Positions 1 through 9,986 of a stretch of 64,000 nt of DNA are shown here, one piece after another (within the stretch, counting starts at the first letter, position 1; the number at the start of each line of letters is the position of its first letter). The notes below the pieces were generated by a model. That model made no database searches. It saw nothing but the letters and a program-made list of their open reading frames with translations, and had not been told where the DNA came from. This stretch comes from Saccharina japonica. Its lineage: Eukaryota > Sar > Phaeophyceae > Laminariales > Laminariaceae. The position numbers were made by a program, and so were the translations under genes. Location of the stretch: NCBI GenBank assembly GCA_008828725.1, contig MEHQ01002961.1, forward strand, positions 1 through 64,000. Reading direction: 5' to 3'.

Positions 1-1189
1 GTGTTTACAACAAGTAAGTCTCCGTTCTTTCTGCTTTCTACCTGGTATATACCCTAAAAAAAGAGGATTTTTAGGGGCATAATATCCCGTAAGACTCGGA
101 CTGGCTCAGACTCCACATCATTCTGATCGACATGTAAATGTTATCTTACCCACAGACGACAGACAGACAGACTGCCGCTGTATGTCTTCGTTCCCACAGG
201 TGGAGAATGGAGAATATCGCTTCTTGAGCTGACCTCATCATCATGTTGGTTGTGGAACGAAATTTGAGCACCGCACGACCAGCCGCCGTATATTTCGATT
301 TTTATACGTAAACATGCAATTCATAAATACGTATAACTACGTTTTGTCTTGTACCGGGGTATAAGGGTATCGATAAATGATGGGCTAACTAACCTTTTAC
401 CCCTGTTTTTACCCCGGGTTGATGGCTCGGTAGCTAACCCGACCACGCCGCCGTCTCACGACCCCGCAGAAACACATCATCATCATCATCACCAACGCGT
501 GGCATTCCTATTCCAGAGAACGTCAGCCACAACCTATCACCGACGAAGAGAACCCCAAGTGAGTGCTGCAACAAGAAAACCTCTCGTTTCGTGCCCCCCC
601 TCCCTCCCAGTCGTGATTACTGAGAGCCTCGAAAAGGTACGTAGCACTGACTGGTCTTCAGGAGAGAGAGCGATCACAACCTTCTCTAGTCGAGCGCACA
701 CGCAGCGCAACTTCGAACCAGCGCAGGTGAGGTGGTGGTATTGTTGCTTGGTTGGAAGGCCTCGTTGTTGTGCTCTGCTGCCATGATCTACTGTGTAGAT
801 AGATGATGCTCACACCATATATATGTATGTGTGATACTGCTTGCTGCTGGGTATCGGTGTAATGCGTTACCCGTGTGCCAGTACACCCACTAGTATATAC
901 CTGCTGTCATTCCATGGTGTCTTCCTTCCGAAAACAAAATGGAAGACACGTAATAACAGCTCGTCATCCTGCATCATGTATCTAAACGAGCGTGAGTCTA
1001 ATGCCTGCCCCTGAAAGACTCCGGGATGATACTACGCTCTCTCGACATTGTGTACCGTCAAACGGTATATTGATTTGGATTGGCTCGTATCGCAAGTTAG
1101 TTAGTGGCTTCAGTATTTTTGCTCATTCCAAAGCTTGTGGCTCTCGGTACAACCGAAAGAGACTCACATTTTTTTCGAAGCCTTCATCG
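1..1189. other. No gene recognised; AT-rich intergenic DNA
   Basis: I see no conserved protein, RNA gene or clear transposon end here. The longest open frame (349-786, plus) is a run of low-complexity residues with a His stretch from a CAT/ATC microsatellite near 475-490 and no recognisable domain, so I do not call it. Short copies of the TACCTGGTA and TACTGCTGTA type motifs that pepper the whole window occur at its edges. Confidence 0.6.
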
Positions 1190-1400
1190 TCCGGTTTCCT
1201 CCCTTGATAAAGTTGACGAGGGGAGAAATGTGGCTGAAGTCTTCTCGCGATACAACACAACGCAAAAGGCACGAACTGCTGTTGTACGAGTAGCACAAGT
1301 GGGGAAGGTCTCTCGGATCTCAGTTATACGACGAATATTACGCAGGACGGGAGATGGAAAAAAGAAGGGCGAAGACAATATTATACCAGGTACTAAAAAC
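1190..1400 (+). repeat. SINE family 1, body only (5' head missing)
   Basis: This stretch matches the body of the tRNA-headed SINE at 48093-48420: a GTCGACGAGGG-like block, then CTTCTCGCGATA, then GGATCTCAGTTATACGAC, ending in GGGCGAAGACAATATT. The tRNA-like head is absent, so it is 5'-truncated or diverged. The open frames drawn across it are not coding. Confidence 0.6.
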
Positions 1401-2175
1401 CAGTCCTTGTATACTTGGTATATCATATTATACGTACAGAGTACCTGGTATGGAACAATATTATTTATAGTGGGCACAGCAGTCTGCTACTACAGCAGTA
1501 CTACGTACTACTGCTGTACTAACTGCTACGTACGAGACTGCAGTATTAATTGTAGAACAGGTAGAAACTGATGCCCTGACCAGGGTCATTCGCTCTTCGA
1601 CTTTTCACGACGAAGAGCGGCTACTGCGTGTTTTTCGCGATCTTTACCGGCACAGCCAGAGTAAAACATATGCCGTATGCCATGCCATATAGACTCCGGG
1701 GATCATTGCAAGGTGCTCTTACCGGTACAGGTGGATATCACTGCGATTTTTTCATCCCCTGTGGTCAGGTAAAAATATACTGGCCCCGAAATGTGACGAG
1801 TTTTTAGGGACACGCTCGTACTTGATTTTAGTGTTGGGGCATTATTTTGAGTTGAAAGGGCGATTTTGTACTCTGTACGGCACAAGTGCTATGTGCACAC
1901 TAATTCCAAGTAATTTGTCCCCAAATTCGTGGCTAGTATGACATGACAGGAGTACGCACAGCATTTGCCTGTCGCACAAACTCATATCATATGGGAGCAG
2001 CAGACTTTTACTGCCGCATAACGCATATCTGGTACCAGGTAATATATATAGCCCGTATGATCACAGCTCCTCCAGACCCTGCAGTGCTGCGAAATTAGCT
2101 GGCGGATCAAAGTGCGCCCAGACAAGGGTATGCGCGTATGCGCGGATCTGAATCCCAGATACCCCACTACCCCCC
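1401..2175. other. No gene recognised
   Basis: Intergenic. Around 1485-1545 the sequence is almost entirely made of TACTGCTGTA / TACAGCAGTA words in both orientations, able to fold on itself. Nothing else is supported. Confidence 0.55.
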
Positions 2176-2324
2176 GCCCCTATATTGGAGGGAAGAACCG
2201 GGCCGTTGTGATCCCAGAAAACAATAAGTCAACTTTTTTTTTAATACCCCCCCCCCTATATTGGAGGGAACAAACCGGACCGTTGTGATCCCAGAAAACA
2301 ATAAGTCAAGTTTTTTTTTAATTA
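2176..2324. repeat. Two tandem ~75-bp copies
   Basis: Two head-to-tail units begin CCCCTATATTGGAGGGAA and continue through GTTGTGATCCCAGAAAAC to a T-run followed by a C-run. They differ by a few bases. They directly abut the foldback element that follows. Confidence 0.75.
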
Positions 2325-2598
2325 CCCCCCCCCCCCCCCCCCCCCCCCCCCCGACCAGCGAAACAAAAATAGGGGGGTCTCTAAAACCAAGTTAAAAAAA
2401 GGGAACAAAAAACGAAAAAAAATGGTTTTTGCTCATTCATTTCGTCCTGTGATCACAGCGATCCGGTTTGTTTTTCATTCTGACCTTCCTACGTGTGTGG
2501 TGTCGTTTTCTCTTTTTTTCCGTGTGATTGTTCCCTTTTTTTACTTGGTTTTAGAGACCCCCCCTATTTTTTTTCGCTGGTGGGGGGGGGGTGATTTG
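2325..2598. mobile_element. Foldback/MITE element with ~60-bp inverted ends and poly-C/poly-G termini
   Basis: A C-run of about 30 bases is followed by ACCAGCGAAACAAAAATAGG and a block with CTAAAACCAAGT and a GGGAACAA end. The same blocks return in reverse complement at 2526-2582 (TTGTTCCC, ACTTGGTTTTAG, TTCGCTGGT) and finish in a G-run. The two arms pair over about 60 bp, flanking ~110 bp of unrelated centre. No transposase is present. A diverged single arm lies near 57465-57500. Confidence 0.7.
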
Positions 2599-2663
2599 GT
2601 GTAGTCTTGATTGCATCCCTCGGAGGGGGGGGGGGGGGGGGGCGGGGGGGAGGGGGGGACGCG

Positions 2664-3195
2664 TTGTGCACGGCCGTAGTCATATGACCATAGACCCTCG
2701 CATCCCTACAATGCCGGGACGGAGCACGTTGGGTTTTCACCAACCAGGCAGACATTGCTTGCACCAAGCGCGAAGCGCCGTGAGGTATTGGGCGAGTCGC
2801 ATGGAGGGTGAGCTGCATCCTGCTAAGAACCGCCTCTGAGGCGGACTTGCATATGGACGACAGCTTCAATGAGTTAATTTAATTTCTGGTGTGGCCACTT
2901 CCGGAGACAGCAATGAGTTTTACTATGTAACTGCCTCGCGGATGCCTTACCATATTAACACTACGTGATACGACCACTCCCCTTGTGCGGACAAAGGTTC
3001 TCCACCCCGCACAAATGATCTCCTCGACCGCCAGCTTTGGTGACCGCCAAAAACAAATAACAAAAAAAAACGGCACCCTGGTTGTCTATTAATAATTAAT
3101 AGCTCACGCAGCGAGTGGCGTGTTTTACAGCGTCGTTGCCAACCGACGCCAACCCAACCTATAAATATATAAATATTTATAGGGGAGGGTGGGGG
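2664..3195 (+). repeat. ~530-bp dispersed repeat, copy 1
   Basis: Begins TTGTGCACGGCCGTAGTCAT and ends near CCAACCCAACCTATAAATAT. A second copy lies in the opposite orientation at 59053-59575, and its first 84 bp recur alone at 10353-10436. I see no open frame conserved between copies. An internal GGTTGG/CCAACC-rich stretch and a CGCCTCTGAGGCGG palindrome (around 2830-2845) are present in both long copies. Family unknown. Confidence 0.7.
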
Positions 3196-4320
3196 GGGGG
3201 GTGGGGGGGTTAAGCCACACTATCAAGAGATATATATATACGCTGAGTAGGGGATGGTTAACATCCACCCCCCCCCTCCCCTAGAACGCCATGCGATATT
3301 TGCGGACTACTTGGAATATTCTCCTTCAACCGTAAGATTACCAAATACCTCACCTCACCTCGCCTCAGATGAAGTCGGTGCTTGGAAACATGTAGATAGA
3401 TATTCTTGTGAATGTTTCAACGGACAAGACAGCAGTAGTGCGCCACACTCGTGTCTGTAGAAGCTTTCATGGCGATGTGTCGTTTTTTTTTCCGGCCCGT
3501 TTTGGGGGCAGGAGGGGCGGGGATTGTCATTTTGTTTTTTGGGCGCCCGCTTGGACTACGTATGGTGACCCCTTTTTGTTGTGTATATCTATTCCCCATT
3601 AGCCCATAGCCCTTCGGGTGGTCGCAGCTGACCGGTAAACCAGTCTCTCTTTCTCTGTACGATAACCTGGGTGATGGTCCTGCTCGGGCTTGTCCATTGC
3701 CATCTACTTCAAAAATACTGTCTGTCTGTGACCAGTAGGGCTATCGGCTGTGAGTTAACTTCACTTCAAGGCTATTAATAGTTCATACCTGGTATGAACA
3801 ACGTTATACATTACTATCAAATGGTAGTATTAATGGTAGTAGTAGTAGTTGGGTGTGGCGAAGTACGCCAACATAATCTGTTATTTTTTTTGGCATTTTC
3901 GAACAACAGAAAACACAACCCGCGCGAGCCACAGCAAGCAGTAGTCAGACGCAAAACTCCTCTGAAATTCTGCATGCAACTAACTTCAGTACCTATTTAT
4001 AGCCAACTAATGCCAACTAATAGCTAGTCGGCGAGTTGTAGTCGGCCGTATCACAGCCCTAGTGACCAACCAGCCTCTCTAAATGCCGGCGAGTGGCCTT
4101 GTTCTCGTGGGGTGACATCGGATTATTACACGTCGTTATCACTTTCTTCCCGTTCGTCTTTCTTCGTATATACGTACGTCGTGATGATGTTGCACTTGCC
4201 CCTTGCCCGCGTTACGTAGGCGTGCGTACCTCTCACCCCTCAAGTGTGCTTTTTCTTTGTATCATACGTGGAATTTTCGAACATTATACTGCTGCTGTTG
4301 TACTGCTGATGGGATACAGC
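3196..4320. other. No gene recognised; G/C homopolymer tracts
   Basis: Contains a G-rich tract (3183-3210) and a matching C-rich tract (3268-3283) about 70 bp apart, which could pair. The remainder has no recognisable product or repeat ends. Confidence 0.5.
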
Positions 4321-4493
4321 ACAGGACACCTATTAATAATAAGCAATCTGGTCCAGGCTTGATTCCTTATTCGAAAAAGAGGGTGGTTTCCACACTATTT
4401 TCAAGACAACGACTCCCGAAGTTCTTATTCTTACTTCAAATCTCAACATGGCTTTCTTATTAGCTCGTTTCTTACTATGTAATAGCTGTCCTC
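4321..4493 (+). mobile_element. Tc1/mariner-like MITE, copy 1
   Basis: Left end ACAGGACACCTATTAATAAT, internal GGTCCAGGCTTGATTCCTTA, and a right end with ATGGCTTTCTTATTAGCTCG then a degraded AGCTGTCCT. The same ends and internal words define copies at 5702-5870, 8664-8838 and 47435-47576. No coding sequence. Confidence 0.6.
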
Positions 4494-4578
4494 TACTGCT
4501 GTACTGGAGAAGACAATACCCCGTAAGGGCCCATATTAACGAATATAAAATAAATTCAATTTGGAAAAAATAAAATTC

Positions 4579-4679
4579 AAATCCGCTTTTCATTGGTCAA
4601 CACACGCACCAGCACCAAAGATTAGGATCATCCTAATCTTTGGTGCTGGTGCGTGTGTTGACCAATGAAAAGCGGATTT
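4579..4679. repeat. Perfect palindrome, 50-bp arms with a 1-base centre
   Basis: Positions 4579-4628 are the exact reverse complement of 4630-4679, centred on C4629. I checked the pairing base by base out to 4579/4679, where it stops. The arms contain CCGCTTTTCATTGGTCAAC and CACCAGCACCAAAGATTAGG. This could be a recent foldback insertion, a replication or assembly hairpin artefact, or the source of a small hairpin RNA. Confidence 0.9.
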
Positions 4680-4904
4680 ATTTTATACTCGTTAATACTA
4701 AAACCACTACTCGTTACCGTTATACATTCAAAATATGGACACTCCGTCCCAAGGTAAGAATGAGAAGCAAAGCAAGATTTCTGCACGAATTGAATGAACA
4801 AAGGGCCGTTCTTTTTTTAGAGTTAGTTGTGTTAGAATTTCGATTTTCTCTAATCCCGTTTTGAGGACAAATTACTCGTACTTGGGATTATAATATTCAA
4901 GGAT

Positions 4905-5190
4905 AATCCCCGGTGGTCTAGCAGTTGACCCTGAACACTGCGAAGGTTGAGGTCGGGAATTAGAGTCTCTGTACGGAGATTTTTATTCTCAAATGTGTGT
5001 CTGTGTTTTTCACATAGAACCTTCCTTTCTTCCCGTCGACATCCAGCACACCCAGTAGTGTCCGTGCCGATTCTTCATCCTAAAAAATATACCATTTCTG
5101 TGGTCACAAAACTACGACACAGAGATACTACGCTCAGTCAGTACGCAGATGGCACCAATCAACCAAGAATCAACTACTGTCTGTAGTACT
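4905..5190 (+). repeat. tRNA-derived SINE family 2, with head
   Basis: The head CCCCGGTGGTCTAGCAGTTG resembles a tRNA 5' half (box A-like GGTCTAGCAG). A weak box B-like GGTTGAGGTC follows about 35 bp later. The body has CACATAGAACCTTCCTTTCT, CCCGTCGACATCC and GTCCGTGCCGATTCTTC. The body alone recurs at 22748-22905. It is non-coding; assignment as a SINE is inferred from the head plus the 5'-truncated copy. Confidence 0.5.
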
Positions 5191-5272
5191 AAAAAATACG
5201 TACCAGCTAGCGATTAATATTACGATAGCGTGGGAAGGCACACAATTCGACGAGAGCCCACGAGGGAATTAA

Positions 5273-5361
5273 CGTTTCTAGGACTGGAGTCCCGTTTTGG
5301 GGACAAATCACTTAGAATTAGAGTGGTTTGTCCCCAAAACGGGACTACAGTTCTACAAGGG
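5273..5361. mobile_element. piggyBac-like 89-bp MITE flanked by TTAA
   Basis: TTAA (5269-5272 and 5362-5365) flanks an 89-bp near-palindrome whose arms contain CTAGGACTGGAGTCCCG and TTTTGGGGACAAA. TTAA target duplication with CCCTT-type ends is the hallmark of the piggyBac superfamily. The left terminus here is slightly degraded (CGTTTCTAGG instead of CCCTTTTAGG). Confidence 0.75.
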
Positions 5362-5367
5362 TTAAGT

Positions 5368-5556
5368 ACGGAAGAAATCTTCTCGAGACAAAAATGCAAG
5401 GCATCGTATTATATAAAGTATAGTATACGTGCCGTAATGGGGAGGGAAGAGAAGAACCGACCCCGGATCTGAGTTACGGCTACGTGAAGAGACGGATCGA
5501 AAAAGGAGGGCGAATATATTGAAAATAATGACTGGGACCAAAAATAAATAAAGTAA
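5368..5556 (+). repeat. SINE family 1, body only
   Basis: Carries GAAATCTTCTCGAGACAAAA, GTGCCGTAATGGGGAGGGA and GACCCCGGATCTGAGTTACG, then GGAGGGCGAATAT and an A-rich end. These are the body blocks of the SINE at 48093. It lacks the tRNA-like head and starts next to the TTAA-flanked MITE. Confidence 0.65.
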
Positions 5557-5701
5557 AGTGCAGGACGAACTATTAAGGTGTCGTTTTTTTTCCTTCTTCC
5601 GTTTATCCTCGAACTCGTTTCGTTAACCCTTCTCGGGTGCTTGTTCCGTATATACAAGCGATGCCCAGGCAATCGCGGACCTGTCTGTGCATACAGTAGT
5701 A

Positions 5702-5870
5702 TAGTACACCTGATAAGAAACAGGAAATCTGGCCCAGGCTGGATTTCTTATTTGACAGAGGGCGCATTCTACACTAATTTCAAGACAACGACTGTTGAAT
5801 TTCTTCATATGTTACTCTTGAATACCAGCCTGGCTTTCTTATCAGCCTGTTTCTTTTTATGTGTCCTGTA
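5702..5870 (+). mobile_element. Tc1/mariner-like MITE, copy 2
   Basis: Left end AGTACACCTGATAAGAAACA with GGCCCAGGCTGGATTTCTTA; right end CCAGCCTGGCTTTCTTATCA with GTGTCCTGTA. The inner blocks CCAGGCTGG/CCAGCCTGG and the outer GGACACCT/AGGTGTCC words are inverted with respect to each other. Overlapping open frames are not genes. Confidence 0.7.
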
Positions 5871-6653
5871 CTGCTGTATCGTACTTTCGTCCTTGGCGAG
5901 GAATGCACTAACCTTCGACAAATGATTTGGAAGAACCTACCACGAAAAAACAATTACACTACCGGCCCTCTCATAAGAAAGTGCCCCACAAGAACCTCAG
6001 CCTAAAAATCACGGGGGAAATAAGAAATAAGAAAGTCGACAGCTATTACACTGCAGTTAGTCTGGGACACACCCCTTTCTCAAATAAGAAAGTCAGCCTA
6101 AGCCCGATTTCTGGTTTCTCATGAGCGGGCCGGTACAATAGTGTATAGAAGTTCGTAGAAGCCGAGGGACCGACACCCGACGCCCCACGCAGGTTGCAAA
6201 GAAGGCTGAATCTTGACCAATTAAATTCCATCGAACCGACTGAGTGGGACATTATTGTCAGATTTGACGCAAACACATATTCCCGAAATTTGGTGTTGTG
6301 GCCGTTGTGGCTGCTCTTTCTTCTGTCGCTGAAAAGGAGTCGCTATTTTTCATGCTGATGTTGCTGCTCTCCCTGCTCATCATGCAAAAAAAAAATGTGA
6401 GTTATTACTAGTGTTTGAATTCTAGCTGAGTAGTTTACGGCGGTTGTCCGGTTGCTCTGTGTGTTGTCTTCACATTAAACCTTTCTTTCAACTCGACTAT
6501 GATGCTGCCCCCTTGTACATCAGTACACACACAGTCAGTGTCTGTCGTGTTTCTACGTGATCCTCGTATCATAGAGCTATTATTATTCCATTTGCCATCT
6601 GACAATGTGCAGCTCTTATCTCAAGCATACCATTCACATACACCTATTTTTTT
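5871..6653. other. No gene recognised
   Basis: No product or repeat ends identified. Near 6050-6120 there are words resembling the Tc1/mariner-like MITE (AAATAAGAAAGTC), suggesting an old fragment. Confidence 0.45.
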
Positions 6654-6998
6654 ATTTTGTTTTTGTCCATCCCATTTATTATCTTCGCCCTTCCTTTCTC
6701 TCTCCTCCCTAGTCGTAACTCAGATCCGGGGTCACAAAGTAGGCTCCTCTCCCTCCTCCCCCACTACGGTTCTTGCCTTGCATTTTTATCGCGAGAAGAC
6801 TTCAGCCTTTCCTTCCCTCGTCGACTCTCATCGAATTGTGCCTACCCACGCTACTATTAATTGGCGCTCTCAGCAGTTGATTCCGTTTTTTATTTATTTT
6901 TGCAAATAAACTCAAAAGTCCGACCCACGTGAGATTCGAACTCCAGACATCAACTTTCAGAAGCGTTCGAGGTTACCTCTAGACCATCGGGGCGACCA
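6654..6998 (-). mobile_element. SINE family 1, full-length copy with tRNA-like head
   Basis: Read on the minus strand it starts GGTCGCCCCGATGGTCTAGA (box A-like TGGTCTAGAGG), has box B-like GAGTTCGAATC about 60 bp in, then a body through GTCGACGAGGG and GGATCTGAGTTACGAC, and ends in GGGATGGACAAAAACAAA. This is RNA polymerase III promoter geometry on a non-coding body. A near-identical copy is at 60412-60745 and a plus-strand copy at 48093-48420. The plus-strand ORF across it is a shadow. Confidence 0.8.
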
Positions 6999-8467
6999 AC
7001 TACCTATGAATATGATATATTAAAAAATTAAATATCATAATCGTCAATCATCCCTGAATACTAGAGACAAACGTACACCAATAATAATGCCGTCCCCACG
7101 ATGAATGTCTTTACCGACTCCTCACCGACGTGCTAATTCTGTTGTCACTTGACTGTTGTGAGTGAGACTACTACAGCAGTATTGATACTATTGCCATTTT
7201 ACTCGGTACTTCGCAACTCAAAATGTACAAACAGCGCATCTGATACAGCAACAGTACCAGGTACCATATAGCCGGGAATACCGTACCCCCCCTCCCGAAC
7301 ACCGGCTATTTGCCAGTCCAAGCACATCATCAGCAGATCATCACAGGAATGCAAATACCTACCTGGTACCTGGTGCATGTCAGTGGACGGACAGCTGCGG
7401 AACCCTAAGAGGTTGACAGGAGCCGCGAAAATTCCGAGAAACTTCCTAAAACAATACGTGTACACGTATATCTGGTATTCGCAATAATAACGACAAACGT
7501 GTGTCACATGTCATTTTCATACATCAATATCATACATACCCAGCAGGGGGACCGACCGAATGAGACAAGTGATATACGGATAAGGACGCGTGCTCTTGTG
7601 ACACATGACATAGCATCACACACCCGACACCAGATCTCGAAGTGTGTTTTCATTCATTAGGTATGATACAACATTTTCTTGATACAACTACGTCGTACTC
7701 GTCCAGGGAACGTTCGAAGTCATTTCCATCGACCCGTCGACGCTGGTATATACTCTGTCTCGAATTATAATCAACGTTTATTCATTAATATATCATTTAA
7801 ACGGTGCTTATATTTAGGTACATAGTGGTGTATATACCGGGTACGCGGTAACGGAACGAATTTTGGAATTTTGCATCCGCTACAAATTGTTGCTAAACAT
7901 ACTTGTTTGTGGTATATATATACCGGACGATGACCCACTACGCCCACTACGCGTACGTACTCGTAACTCAAAGGAGTCTTTGTCTCTCGCACCGCTCATC
8001 GACTATACTCGCACTTCTGAAGTAATTCTATGCGCACGGAAACTTATTCTGCACTTTTTTTCATGCATACTAATAATACTAATATTACGTAGTCTCTCTT
8101 GTCGTACAAGATCATACATACGTGAGTAGAAGTCACTTGATTCGTAACAGGTACGGGATACGGACGGTAATAGCCCGCATCGACGCTCTATATAAAATAC
8201 GTGTACTCGTATATACCTTTTAGTGTTATATATTAATATTAATTAGCAGGTATCTACGTATAATACCAGTACAGAGTTTCATTTGCTCCACTTTCGAGAA
8301 ATCTTTGGACAAATGAAGTGAGTCCCAAATGTTTTTCGGCAAGCAAAGTTTCACCTCTCTCAGCTGTGAGAGATAAGAGAATTCCGTCGAAACTGATCAT
8401 TGCAAGCAAGCTCGTGTGATACTTCGATCGCGCGTATTACTCGCACAGCGGTAGTAGCATTAACCCC
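6999..8467. other. No gene recognised; palindrome-rich AT DNA
   Basis: About 1.5 kb without coding sequence or clear transposon ends. Short TACCAGGTACC and TACCTGGTACCTGG words (7257 and 7360) and many TATA/GTATAC runs occur. Confidence 0.5.
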
Positions 8468-8471
8468 TTGA

Positions 8472-8560
8472 CCCTTTTAGGACTGGAGTCCCGTTTTGGG
8501 GACAAACCACTCTAACTCTAAGTAATTTATCCCCAAAACGGGACTCCAGTCCTATAAGGG
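8472..8560. mobile_element. piggyBac-like 89-bp MITE
   Basis: Flanked by TTGA (8468-8471) and TTAA (8561-8564). The arms CCCTTTTAGGACTGGAGTCC and its inverse end AAGGG. Same length as the copies at 5273 and 57758. Confidence 0.8.
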
Positions 8561-8564
8561 TTAA

Positions 8565-8645
8565 CCCCGTAAGAACTGGTCCCACAAATTTGGGGACAAA
8601 CTACTTGGAATTAGTCTTGTATTTTTTGTTTCAGTTCTGAATGGG
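8565..8645. mobile_element. Second piggyBac-like MITE sharing the TTAA of its neighbour
   Basis: Starts directly after TTAA 8561-8564 (CCCCGTAAGAACTGGTCCCA) and ends before TTAA 8646-8649 (TTCTGAATGGG). It is more diverged than the left neighbour, and the two elements share the central TTAA, as expected if one inserted at the target duplication of the other. Confidence 0.65.
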
Positions 8646-8663
8646 TTAATATCAGTATTAAGA

Positions 8664-8838
8664 GTACAAGACACCTATATATTAATAGTAAGAAACAAGA
8701 AATAAAGCTGGCCAGGCTGGATTTCTTATGCGAGAGAGGGCGCGTTTTACACTAACTTTGATATACCGAACCTCAATTTTTAATTTTACTCTCTACTGCT
8801 GTAGTATCAGCCTGACTTTCCTATTAGCCTGTTTTTTT
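8664..8838 (+). mobile_element. Tc1/mariner-like MITE, copy 3
   Basis: Left end TACAAGACACCTATATATTA followed by GGCCAGGCTGGATTTCTTAT; right end CAGCCTGACTTTCCTATTAG and a degraded terminus. TACTGCTGTA lies inside. Non-coding. Confidence 0.55.
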
Positions 8839-9084
8839 AAGCAGTAGTACGTAGCAGTACGAGTAACTGCTGTATACGAACATAATTTGTATTTGCTCGT
8901 AGTCCGCTGCTACCTCGTGAACGTATCACCCCGTGAAAGCTACACGCATACAGGTGTGGTGTAATGCGATGCCTACAACAGTAAGTGAACCTCATGTATA
9001 CCAGGTAGACTAAATGGCGCGCTTGGCGACGAAGGACGGGCGGGGGCCGACGGGGGAAGGGGGTTGTATCGGCGCGTGCTACTT

Positions 9085-9188
9085 CTACGGGGGCCCTATT
9101 AAATAGGACCAAATAGTGGCAGTAACATGGGTAAGTATGTAGTTTTTTGGGTGTACCGTAGGTCCTACATACTATGGTCCCCCGTAAT
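9085..9188. mobile_element. Small MITE with TACGGGGG / CCCCCGTA ends
   Basis: Left TACGGGGGCCCTATTAAATA then GGACC; right GGTCCTACATACTATGGTCC then CCCGTAA. The inverted ends recur at 31725-31829, and a right end recurs near 49707-49740. No coding capacity. Confidence 0.5.
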
Positions 9189-9986
9189 GGTACACTGCTG
9201 TGGGGTGTTGGGTTCGCCTTTTGTTTGCCTCGTATTCGCGACTTGCCACGCTCGCACGACTTGCCCTGCCGAACGAAAACGCCTATTTGGTTTTCAGTTT
9301 GTTTGTCGAGCTCCATTTCTTGTCGCGGCGATCGTTCAAACGAAGCCCCACTCTATTCCCCGTTAACTGCTACTGCCTGTAGTAATTGTAGTCTAGGTAT
9401 ACACTGGCAGTCACTGCCAAGGTCTTGGTTTCGATTCATTGATCGGGTGGCGTCAGCCGCAAAACTCTTGTATGTACAATACGAACCCCGATTTTTCCTC
9501 TCACAATATGTACTCCTCATAATTGGACATTTTGTTTTCCTCTTTTATCTTGTCATAATTTGACAGTGCCAGCATTGCAAACTCTGGATCGACGGTGCTC
9601 GGGCGTCAAGCATACGGACGGCAACACTGCCCAGGGCATACACCGCATTGACTCGGTCGAAACCTGCCTCCACGCTTTATATCATAGGCATGAACGCCTT
9701 GAAACTTGACCGGGAAATAAGAAATAACGAAATGAAACATTCATTAATTTTCACCATGAACCATGTGTGACAAACCTACGAACCGTGGCCTCTCCGTTCT
9801 GCCTGTCCCCCGTGCCCACACAAAAAAACGCCTTTCCTAATCACCGACTAATCAACAACGGGATCGCATCCTTGCACCTCGGTATCCTCCCTCAACAAAT
9901 CGCACAGACCAGCACCTGAACATCAACGAGGACTCGAAGGCAGGCGCCACACCACCCTCCCCAAGGCCTCCACGAAAACGCCTGCC

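Noticed and set aside
349-786. 145-codon plus-strand ORF with a His run
   Set aside because: Low-complexity, no domain, no splice or start context; the His run comes from a CAT microsatellite.
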